From assembly GCF_900067135.1 (NCBI RefSeq), contig NZ_FJUR01000002.1, forward strand, positions 1,043,501 through 1,107,500: a stretch of DNA of 64,000 bases, in the 5' to 3' direction. This document shows positions 27,316 through 34,698 of the stretch, piece by piece. Under the pieces are notes generated by a model. It made no database searches, was not told where the DNA came from, and saw only the letters and a list, made by a program, of their open reading frames with translations. Position 1 is the stretch's first letter; every line of letters begins with the position of its first letter. The stretch is from Rhizobium sp. 9140. Lineage in GTDB: Bacteria; Pseudomonadota; Alphaproteobacteria; Rhizobiales; Rhizobiaceae. The position numbers and the translations under genes are program-made.

Positions 27316-27905
27316 TCAGCCCTTGGCGGTGCGCTTCAGCTTCTTCGGATCATCGAAGGGCAGAGCGTGGGCAGCGGCGGCAATTGCGCCGCTCGCATTC
27401 ATCACCACGAACTTCGTGCCGGGCACGGTGCAATCCACCGCGAGCCGGGCGATCGCCATTGATGTTCCGGTGAGCGGCGAGACCATGCCGCAGGTGGCAA
27501 CACCACCTGCCGGCTGTCCTGGTAGACCATACCGCCCTCGTCGGCCGGCACCGTTCCGTCCAAAACTGGCCGAAGATCCGGAAGCGCTCGCGTCCCTGAG
27601 GCGTGCATATTCCTCTGCGCCGCGAAAGCCCGTCTTGCCGGGGCTGACGGTGAAGTCGAGGCCGAGCTCCCAGAGCGTGTCGCCCGACCTTCGTCGGCAA
27701 AGGGATAATTCTGCGAATTGTCGAAGGGGTAGAACAGCAGGTAGCTTTCCACCCGCAGCATATCGAGCGTAGTGAAGCGGCACGGGATGATGCCCATGGC
27801 TGCACCTTCCTCCAGAACACGGTCCCAGATCAGGGGCGCATCCTGGCCCCCTTTCCAAGCCGAATAGAGATTGCCGCAGGCCAGCCTGCGCGTCATAATG
27901 GTGAG
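27316..27905 (-). pseudogene. tdm: Remnant of trimethylamine N-oxide demethylase, C-terminal (GcvT-like) part
   Basis: Minus-strand reading shows, in shifting frames, WKGGQDAPLIWDRVLEEGA, then LLFYPFDNSQNYPFADEG, then LWELGLDFTVSPGKTGFRG, and finally GMVSPLTGTSMAIARLAVD and a DDPKKLKRTAKG tail with its own stop at 27316. These are the folate-binding aminomethyltransferase half of a Tdm-like protein with its genuine C-terminal end. At least two frameshifts occur (near 27690 and 27500-27600). It lies upstream of tmm, whereas tdm normally lies downstream; see the findings. Confidence 0.62.
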
Positions 27906-28001
27906 CCGTTCCCTCTTCGGGGCCACAGCCCCTGTCGCAGCAGAGCCTGTTCCAGCACCGGCCTTGCGGGCCGGCCCCCTCTTCAACTAACGGGAGACGA
28001 T

Positions 28002-28661
28002 GTGTCGGAACCAGCCAAACCTGTCATCCTCGCCCAAGACCCGCATGCGGTTCGTGAGCCCAAGGAGAACAATCTCGAAATGGCGATCGGCCATGAGGTG
28101 CGCGCCTATCGCAAGCGCCTCGGGATTACCGTATCGGATCTTGCAGGCGCGACGGGTCTGTCGGTCGGCATGCTGTCGAAGATCGAGAACGGCAACATCT
28201 CTCCCTCATTGACCACGCTTCAATCGCTGTCGAAGGCGCTCGGCGTACCCTTGACCGCGTTTTTCCGCGGTTTCGAGGAGCCGCGCAACGCGATCTTCGT
28301 CAAGGCTGGCGAGGGCGTCAACATGGAGCGGCGCGGCACGCGGGCCGGGCATCAGTACAGCCTGCTCGGCCATATCGACAACAATTCGAGCGGCGTGACG
28401 GTGGAGCCCTATCTGATCACGCTGACGACCGAGTCGGATGTGTTTCCCACCTTCCAGCACGAGGGAATGGAATTTCTCTATATGCTGGAGGGCGCGGTGA
28501 CCTATCGCCATGGCGACCGGACCTTCGACATGGAAGCGGGCGACAGCCTGTTCTTCGACGCCGACGCGCCGCATGGTCCGAGCGTGTTGACGACGCTGCC
28601 CGCACGCTACCTCTCGATCATCTCCTACCCGACAAAGCGCACCGGCGGCGACGGGCAGTGA
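28002..28661 (+). CDS. XRE-family regulator with C-terminal cupin
   Basis: A 219-residue regulator: helix-turn-helix at about 32-86 (GITVSDLAGATGLSVGMLSKIENG) and a cupin at about 140-210 (EGMEFLYMLEGAVTYRHGDR, HGPSVL). Such proteins control amine or amino-acid catabolic operons by sensing a small ligand in the cupin. It is divergent from tmm and directly upstream of the mgs genes, so it is a likely regulator of methylated-amine use. The start is GTG at 28002, supported by GGGAG eight bases before. Confidence 0.85.
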   Translation: MSEPAKPVILAQDPHAVREPKENNLEMAIGHEVRAYRKRLGITVSDLAGATGLSVGMLSKIENGNISPSLTTLQSLSKALGVPLTAFFRGFEEPRNAIFVKAGEGVNMERRGTRAGHQYSLLGHIDNNSSGVTVEPYLITLTTESDVFPTFQHEGMEFLYMLEGAVTYRHGDRTFDMEAGDSLFFDADAPHGPSVLTTLPARYLSIISYPTKRTGGDGQ

Positions 28662-28749
28662 TTGCCTTAAAAGAAAAAAAGTTTCCTAGAGATTGATATC
28701 TGTCAATACGCATGTTAGCCATTGACCATCAAAGAACAGGATGGTGGCG

Positions 28750-29652
28750 ATGTGCGGCATTGTGGGATTGTTTCTGAAAGACGAGACGCTGCGGCCGGAA
28801 CTCGGCCGTCTGTTATCGGATATGCTGATCACGATGACGGATCGAGGCCCGGACTCTGCCGGCATCGCGATCTATAACGCACCCTCGGCGGGCACCTGGA
28901 AGCTGACGGTGCAGTCGGACCAGCCGGACGTCGATTTCGCGGGCCTTTCCGAAGCGCTCGGGGCTGCAAACATTCCCGCCCGCGTCACGCTCAAGGATAC
29001 GCATGCGGTCGTCGAGACGACGGCTGGCATTGCCGATGTCCGTGCATTCCTTGGCCAAGCTCGTCCGCAGATCCGTATCATGGGAACCGGCGAAAGCGTC
29101 GAGATCTACAAGGAAACGGGCCTGCCTCGGGATGTGGTCGATCGTTTCGATGTCCGCGCGATGGGCGGAACGCACGGCATCGGCCATACGCGCATGGCAA
29201 CGGAGTCCGCGGTAACGACGCTCGGCGCGCATCCATTTTCCACGGGCGCCGACCAGTGCCTCGTCCATAACGGCTCGCTGTCCAACCACAACAATCTGCG
29301 CCGCACGCTCATCCGCGAGGGCATGGCCTTCGAGACGCAGAACGACTCGGAGGTTGCGGCGGCCTATCTCACCGCCGAAATGGCCAAGGGCAAGGATCTG
29401 GGCGAAGCACTGACCGGCGCGCTCGATGATCTCGACGGCTTCTTCACCTTCGTCGTCGGCACGAAATCCGGCTTCGGCGTCGTGCGCGACCCCATCGCCT
29501 GCAAGCCGGCCGTGATGGCCGAGACCGACCAGTACGTCGCCTTCGGCTCGGAATACCGGGCGCTGGTCAACCTGCCGGGCATCGAGACCGCCCGCGTGTG
29601 GGAGCCGGAGCCGGCTACCGTCTATTTCTGGGATCACGACAAGGCTGCCTGA
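28750..29652 (+). CDS. mgsA: N-methylglutamate synthase subunit A (class II glutamine amidotransferase; GlxB-like)
   Basis: A 300-residue class II glutamine amidotransferase. The ATG at 28750 is preferred over that at 28741 because the next codon is the nucleophilic cysteine (MCGIVGLF), which must become N-terminal. It supplies the amidotransferase part of N-methylglutamate synthase, which moves the methylamino group of gamma-glutamylmethylamide or methylamine onto glutamate. Further motifs are GIGHTRMATES and HNGSLSNHNN. First gene of mgsABC-gmaS-purU. Confidence 0.86.
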   Translation: MCGIVGLFLKDETLRPELGRLLSDMLITMTDRGPDSAGIAIYNAPSAGTWKLTVQSDQPDVDFAGLSEALGAANIPARVTLKDTHAVVETTAGIADVRAFLGQARPQIRIMGTGESVEIYKETGLPRDVVDRFDVRAMGGTHGIGHTRMATESAVTTLGAHPFSTGADQCLVHNGSLSNHNNLRRTLIREGMAFETQNDSEVAAAYLTAEMAKGKDLGEALTGALDDLDGFFTFVVGTKSGFGVVRDPIACKPAVMAETDQYVAFGSEYRALVNLPGIETARVWEPEPATVYFWDHDKAA

Positions 29653-29660
29653 GACCCCCC

Positions 29661-29704
29661 GGGACGCCAGGAAAAGTGGGAACCGGTTTTCCGCCCGGCG
29701 TCCC
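29661..29704. repeat. Intergenic palindromic element between mgsA and mgsB
   Basis: GGGACGCC (29661-29668) pairs with GGCGTCCC (29697-29704), and inside it GGAAAA pairs with GGTTTTCC. The core GGAAAAGTGGGAACCGGTTT resembles a palindromic intergenic sequence that is very common in rhizobial genomes. It could fold into a hairpin in the mgs mRNA. Confidence 0.6.
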
Positions 29705-29721
29705 CGCCATAGAGGAACACG

Positions 29722-30408
29722 ATGCCCGTTTTCGACCTGTCCACTACGCCGCTGCGCGAACTTAACAGCGCTCTACATGCCCTTTCGAAAGGTGCCAACG
29801 ATACGGCGTTCGACGTCGTCAATCCGCGCGGTGCGCATGCGGTTGCCGTTGGGATCGATGCGCCCGTCACCGTCGAGGTGCGCGGGTCCGTCGGCTATTA
29901 CTGCGCCGGCATGAACGACGGGGGAGCGGTCACCGTCCACGGTTCGGCGGGACCGGGCGTGGCCGAAAACATGATGTCCGGCACCGTCATCATCGAGGGC
30001 GATGCCAGCCAGTATGCCGGCGCGACCGGGCAGGGTGGCCTTCTCGTCATCAAGGGCAATGCGGCCTCGCGCTGCGGCATTTCCATGAAGGGCATCGACA
30101 TCGTCGTCCATGGCAGCATCGGTCACATGTCGGCCTTCATGGGCCAGTCCGGCCATCTCGTCGTGCTGGGCGATGCGGGCGACGCGCTGGGCGACAGCCT
30201 CTACGAGGCAAAGCTCTTCGTGCGGGGTACCGTGAAGAGCCTCGGCACCGACTGCATCGAGAAGCCGATGCGGCCTGAGCATCTGGAGACGTTGCGCGGG
30301 CTGCTCGACCGTGCCGGCGCCACCGATGCGAAGCCGGAGGAGTTCAGGCGCTACGGTTCGGCGCGGACGCTCTACACGTTCAACATCGACAATGCCGACG
30401 CGTATTGA
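29722..30408 (+). CDS. mgsB: N-methylglutamate synthase subunit B (GltB C-terminal/GXGXG domain; GlxC-like)
   Basis: A 228-residue protein made almost entirely of the right-handed beta-helix GXGXG domain of glutamate synthase, visible as repeated G-D-A / G-x-x-G steps (CAGMNDGGAVTVHGSAG, GDASQYAGATGQGG, GDAGDALGDSLYEA). In the mgs system the three domains of a glutamate synthase large subunit are split over three genes, and this one is the structural core between amidotransferase and FMN domains. Confidence 0.86.
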   Translation: MPVFDLSTTPLRELNSALHALSKGANDTAFDVVNPRGAHAVAVGIDAPVTVEVRGSVGYYCAGMNDGGAVTVHGSAGPGVAENMMSGTVIIEGDASQYAGATGQGGLLVIKGNAASRCGISMKGIDIVVHGSIGHMSAFMGQSGHLVVLGDAGDALGDSLYEAKLFVRGTVKSLGTDCIEKPMRPEHLETLRGLLDRAGATDAKPEEFRRYGSARTLYTFNIDNADAY

Positions 30409-30426
30409 AGGCCCGAGGGATCATCC

Positions 30427-31755
30427 ATGAGCTATCACAACCCTTACACTCCGCCGCGCAAGTCGGCGACCTTCGACGATGCGACGCTGGCCGAGATCCG
30501 CCGCGCGGCCGCCACCGGCATCTACGACATTCGCGGGGCGGGCACGAAGCGCAAGCTTCCGCATTTCGATGATCTGCTGTTTCTCGGCGCCTCGATCTCT
30601 CGCTATCCGCTGGAAGGCTACCGGGAGAAGTGCGACACCTCCGTCGTGCTCGGCACGCGTTTCGCAAAGAAGCCCATCCGGCTGAAGACGCCGATCACCA
30701 TCGCCGGCATGTCGTTCGGCGCCCTTTCCGGCAATGCCAAGGAAGCGCTCGGACGCGGCGCGACGCTGGCCGGCACCTCGACCACGACCGGTGACGGCGG
30801 CATGACCGACGAGGAGCGCGGACATAGCGAGATGCTGGTCTACCAGTATCTCCCGTCGCGCTACGGCATGAACCCGAAGGATCTGCGCCGCGCCGACGCG
30901 ATCGAGATCGTCATCGGGCAGGGTGCCAAGCCCGGCGGCGGCGGCATGCTGCTCGGCCAGAAGATCTCCGACCGCGTCGCCCAGATGCGCAACCTGCCCA
31001 AGGGCATCGATCAACGCTCGGCCTGCCGCCACCCCGACTGGACCGGCCCGGACGATCTGGAGATCAAGATCCTCGAACTGCGCGAGATCACCGACTGGGA
31101 AAAGCCGATCTACGTCAAGGTCGGCGGCTCCAGGCCGTATTACGACACCGCGCTCGCCGTGAAAGCCGGCGCCGATGTGGTGGTGCTCGACGGCATGCAG
31201 GGCGGCACGGCGGCAACGCAGGACGTCTTCATCGAGAATGTCGGCATGCCGATCCTCGCCTGCATCCGCCCTGCCGTCCAGGCATTGCAGGATCTCGGGC
31301 TTCATCGCAGCGTGCAGCTGGTCGTGTCGGGCGGCATCCGCTCCGGCGCGGATGTGGCCAAGGCGCTGGCGCTCGGCGCCGATGCGGTGGCCATCGGCAC
31401 CGCCGCGTTGGTGGCGCTCGGCGACAACGACCCGAAATGGGAAGACGAGTACCAAAAGCTCGGCACGACGGCCGGCGCCTATGACGACTGGCACGAGGGC
31501 CGCGACCCCGCCGGCATCACCACGCAGGACCCCGAACTCGCCGCCCGTCTCGACCCGGTCGCGGCCGGGCGCCGGCTTGCCAACTACCTCAAGGTCATGA
31601 CGCTGGAGGCGCAGACCATCGCGCGCGCCTGCGGCAAGAACCACCTGCACAATCTGGAGCCCGAAGACCTCTGCGCGCTGACGATGGAGGCCGCCGCCAT
31701 GGCGCAGATCCCGCTTGCCGGCACCAGCTGGTATCCGGGCAAGGGAGGCTTCTGA
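30427..31755 (+). CDS. mgsC: N-methylglutamate synthase subunit C (FMN-binding glutamate synthase domain; GlxD-like)
   Basis: A 442-residue TIM-barrel protein of the glutamate synthase central/FMN-domain family, carrying AGMSFGALSGNAKEALGRGA, TTTGDGGMT, the barrel lysine segment YVKVGGSRPYYDTALAVKAGAD and SGGIRSGADVAKALALGADA (phosphate/FMN binding). It is the catalytic reductive half of N-methylglutamate synthase. The start lies 19 bases after mgsB, with GAGGGATC upstream. Confidence 0.88.
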   Translation: MSYHNPYTPPRKSATFDDATLAEIRRAAATGIYDIRGAGTKRKLPHFDDLLFLGASISRYPLEGYREKCDTSVVLGTRFAKKPIRLKTPITIAGMSFGALSGNAKEALGRGATLAGTSTTTGDGGMTDEERGHSEMLVYQYLPSRYGMNPKDLRRADAIEIVIGQGAKPGGGGMLLGQKISDRVAQMRNLPKGIDQRSACRHPDWTGPDDLEIKILELREITDWEKPIYVKVGGSRPYYDTALAVKAGADVVVLDGMQGGTAATQDVFIENVGMPILACIRPAVQALQDLGLHRSVQLVVSGGIRSGADVAKALALGADAVAIGTAALVALGDNDPKWEDEYQKLGTTAGAYDDWHEGRDPAGITTQDPELAARLDPVAAGRRLANYLKVMTLEAQTIARACGKNHLHNLEPEDLCALTMEAAAMAQIPLAGTSWYPGKGGF

Positions 31756-31855
31756 GCACAGGAGGCGTTTGACCATTGCCTGTTCGCGACCGGCCGTCTT
31801 TGGGAGGATGCGGCCTGTCTCCACGAGGTGTCTGATAATCCATAAGGGGAACGAC

Positions 31856-33163
31856 GTGACACTGGACCTCTCGACCTATGCCGCCGAGCACGGCATCCGC
31901 TATTTCATGATCAGTTACACCGATCTTTTCGGTGCGCAGCGCGCCAAGCTGGTGCCGGCGCAGGCCATTGCCGACATGCAGGCGGACGGCGCCGGCTTTG
32001 CGGGCTTTGCGACCTGGCTCGACCTGTCGCCGGCCCATCCCGATCTCTTTGCCCTGCCGGATGCATCCTCGGTGATCCAGCTACCGTGGAAGAAGGACGT
32101 GGCCTGGGTGGCGGCTGATTGTCGGATGGACGACAAGCCGCTGGAGCAGGCACCGCGTGTGCTGTTGAAGCGGCTGGTGGCGGAAGCCGCCGAGATGGGG
32201 CTCAGGGTCAAGACCGGCGTCGAGCCCGAGTTCTTCCTCACTTCCGCCGACGGCTCGGTCATCTCGGACGCTTACGACACGGCGGAAAAGCCCTGCTACG
32301 ACCAGCAGGCGGTGATGCGCCGGTTCGACGTGATCGCGGAGATCTGCGATGCGATGCTGGCGCTCGGCTGGAAGCCCTACCAGAACGATCATGAGGATGC
32401 GAACGGCCAGTTCGAGATGAACTGGGAATATGACGATGTGCTGGCCACCGCCGACAAGCACTCGTTCTTCAAGTTCATGGTCAAATCCATTGCCGAGAAG
32501 CACGGGCTGCGCGCCACCTTCATGCCGAAGCCGTTCAAGGGGTTGACCGGCAATGGCTGCCACGCGCATATCTCGGTCTGGGATCTCGCGGGCAAGACCA
32601 ATGTCTTTGCCGACAAGGATATGCCGTTCGGGCTTTCCGCGACCGGCAAGACCTTCCTCGGCGGCATTATGAAACATGCCTCGGCGCTTGCGGCCATCAC
32701 CAACCCGACCGTCAATTCCTACAAGCGCATCAACGCGCCGCGCACCGTTTCGGGCGCCACCTGGGCGCCGAACACGGTGACCTGGACCGGCAACAACCGC
32801 ACGCACATGGTGCGCGTTCCCGGCCCCGGCCGCTTCGAACTCCGCCTGCCGGACGGCGCGGTCAATCCCTACCTGCTGCAGGCGATCATCCTTGCGGCCG
32901 GCATGTCGGGCATGCGTTCGAAGGCCGATCCCGGCCCGCACCACGATATCGACATGTATCGCGAGGGCTACACGGTGACGAACGCGCCGCGGCTGCCGCT
33001 GAACCTGCTCGACGCCCTGCGCGACTACGAGAAGGACGACGCGCTTCAGGCGGCGATGGGCAGGGATTTTTCCGCGGCCTATCTCAAGCTGAAACATGAT
33101 GAGTGGACGCGCTATTGCAGCCATTTCACGGCCTGGGAACGGGAGACGACGCTCGATGTCTAG
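31856..33163 (+). CDS. gmaS: Gamma-glutamylmethylamide synthetase (type III glutamine-synthetase-like)
   Basis: GmaS joins methylamine to the gamma-carboxyl of glutamate at the cost of ATP, the entry step of the N-methylglutamate pathway. The 435-residue protein has glutamine synthetase motifs: VKTGVEPEFFL (metal-binding Glu), ANGQFEMNWEY, the NGCHAHIS His-binding segment, NSYKRINAP and RFELRLPDGAVNPYL. Its length fits GmaS. The start is a GTG at 31856 with AGGGGA six bases before; upstream in-frame codons to 31715 lack family features. Glutamine synthetase III activity is less likely given the mgs and mgd neighbours. Confidence 0.87.
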   Translation: MTLDLSTYAAEHGIRYFMISYTDLFGAQRAKLVPAQAIADMQADGAGFAGFATWLDLSPAHPDLFALPDASSVIQLPWKKDVAWVAADCRMDDKPLEQAPRVLLKRLVAEAAEMGLRVKTGVEPEFFLTSADGSVISDAYDTAEKPCYDQQAVMRRFDVIAEICDAMLALGWKPYQNDHEDANGQFEMNWEYDDVLATADKHSFFKFMVKSIAEKHGLRATFMPKPFKGLTGNGCHAHISVWDLAGKTNVFADKDMPFGLSATGKTFLGGIMKHASALAAITNPTVNSYKRINAPRTVSGATWAPNTVTWTGNNRTHMVRVPGPGRFELRLPDGAVNPYLLQAIILAAGMSGMRSKADPGPHHDIDMYREGYTVTNAPRLPLNLLDALRDYEKDDALQAAMGRDFSAAYLKLKHDEWTRYCSHFTAWERETTLDV

Positions 33164-33238
33164 GCATCGGACGCTCTCCCGACGGCCCGCAGGTCCGGTT
33201 CCCACGTCATCGTCGCACATCAAGCGAAAGGACGCGTC

Positions 33239-34123
33239 TTGAACCCGTTCGTTCTCACCGTCACCTGCGCCTCGCGGCGCGGCATCGTCGCCGCCATCTC
33301 GACCTATCTCGCCGACAAGCACTGCAACATCGTCGACAGCGCCCAGTTCGACGATCTGGAGACCGGTCGCTTCTTCATGCGCATCGGGTTTCACTCGGAG
33401 GATGGCCTGTCGCTGGCCGCGATCGAGGCGGATTTTGCCGCCGTCGCGCAGCCTTTCGCCATGGACTACCCGTTCCACGATCCGGCAGCGCCGATGAAGG
33501 TCGTGCTGATGGTCTCGCGCTTCGGCCACTGCCTCAACGACATTCTCTACCGCTGGAAGATCGGCGCTCTGCCGATCGAGATCGTCGCCGTGGTCTCCAA
33601 CCATTTCGACTACCAGAAGGTGGTGGTCAATCACGACATTCCGTTCCACCACATCCCCGTGACCAAGGCCAACAAGCCGGAAGCGGAAGCCCGCATCCTC
33701 GCGCTCATCGAGCAGTCCGGTGCCGACCTCGTCGTGCTCGCCCGTTACATGCAGGTTCTGTCGGATGCCATGTGCGCGCGCATGTCGGGCCGGATCATCA
33801 ATATCCACCACTCCTTCCTGCCGAGCTTCAAGGGTGCCAACCCCTACAAGCAGGCCTATGGCCGCGGCGTGAAGCTGATCGGCGCGACCGCGCATTATGT
33901 GACGGCCGAACTCGACGAAGGCCCGATCATCGAGCAGGACGTCGCCCGCATCACGCATGCGCAGAGCGCGGCCGACTATGTGTCCATCGGCCGGGATGTG
34001 GAGGCACAGGTGCTGTCGCGCGCCATCCACGCGCACATCCACCACCGCGTCTTCCTTAATGGCAACCGCACCGTCGTCTTTCCCGCCAGCCCCGGCGGCT
34101 ACGCATCCGAGCGCATGGGCTGA
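33239..34123 (+). CDS. purU: Formyltetrahydrofolate deformylase
   Basis: PurU hydrolyses 10-formyl-THF to formate and THF. The 294-residue protein has an N-terminal ACT domain (SRRGIVAAISTYLA) and the formyl-transferase/hydrolase domain with SNHFDY, the INIHHSFLPSFKGA (N-H) motif and GATAHYVTAELDEGPIIEQD (catalytic Asp). In methylamine clusters it disposes of one-carbon units released as methylene-THF. The start is a TTG at 33239 supported by AAAGGA; no nearby ATG fits. It is the last plus-strand gene, convergent with mgdD. Confidence 0.9.
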   Translation: MNPFVLTVTCASRRGIVAAISTYLADKHCNIVDSAQFDDLETGRFFMRIGFHSEDGLSLAAIEADFAAVAQPFAMDYPFHDPAAPMKVVLMVSRFGHCLNDILYRWKIGALPIEIVAVVSNHFDYQKVVVNHDIPFHHIPVTKANKPEAEARILALIEQSGADLVVLARYMQVLSDAMCARMSGRIINIHHSFLPSFKGANPYKQAYGRGVKLIGATAHYVTAELDEGPIIEQDVARITHAQSAADYVSIGRDVEAQVLSRAIHAHIHHRVFLNGNRTVVFPASPGGYASERMG

Positions 34124-34146
34124 CGCCGACGACGCCCGAAGACCTT

Positions 34147-34698
34147 TCAGCTGTCGAGAAACTCCGCGCTCATACGGGCGAGATCGTCCCACAGGCTCTG
34201 GGCAAAGCCGCGCAGAACCATGATCTCGAACGTGTCGTTCCCCGTGCGGGTGATGTGAGCGGCGATATGGCCGATGAGCGCCGTCGTGGCGTGTCCCACG
34301 GGGACGTTCGACAGCGAGAGATCGACGGCCGTACCCTTGGCCAGCATCCGCTCGACCATCGGGCCGGCGGCAAGGATACGGACCCGGCCGGCGCTCTGGT
34401 CCACGCCGAAGGCCTCCGGCTGAAGGCTCGCAAAGAGATCGGCAAGCTCGGCATGCGTCTTTGCGCGGTCGCCGACGATGAACCATTGTCCGAGGCCGGC
34501 GGCGCGCACGGCGTGCGGCGCGCCATCCGAGATGGCCTTGAGCCGCGCCATGGAAAGGGTATCGCCGGGCTTGCCCAGCACCTGGATCACATGCCCCTCC
34601 GGTAGCGCTTCCAGCCGGATCGCTCGGCTGACGAGGCGCGTGCAGCCTTTGAGTGCCGCCGATGTCGTGATGTAGGGCGTGATGTGAAAATCAGACAT
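34147..34698 (-). CDS. mgdD: N-methylglutamate dehydrogenase subunit D (SoxG-like, gamma subunit)
   Basis: A 183-residue protein of the sarcosine oxidase gamma subunit family. Recognisable parts are the mid-protein LGQWFIVGD segment and DLSLSNVPVGHATTALIGH. It is the smallest folate-side subunit of the heterotetrameric dehydrogenase that splits N-methylglutamate into glutamate and a one-carbon unit. The ATG at 34698 overlaps the mgdC stop by 8 bases; an upstream in-frame ATG at 34761 would lie deep in mgdC. Confidence 0.84.
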   Translation of the reverse strand: MSDFHITPYITTSAALKGCTRLVSRAIRLEALPEGHVIQVLGKPGDTLSMARLKAISDGAPHAVRAAGLGQWFIVGDRAKTHAELADLFASLQPEAFGVDQSAGRVRILAAGPMVERMLAKGTAVDLSLSNVPVGHATTALIGHIAAHITRTGNDTFEIMVLRGFAQSLWDDLARMSAEFLDS

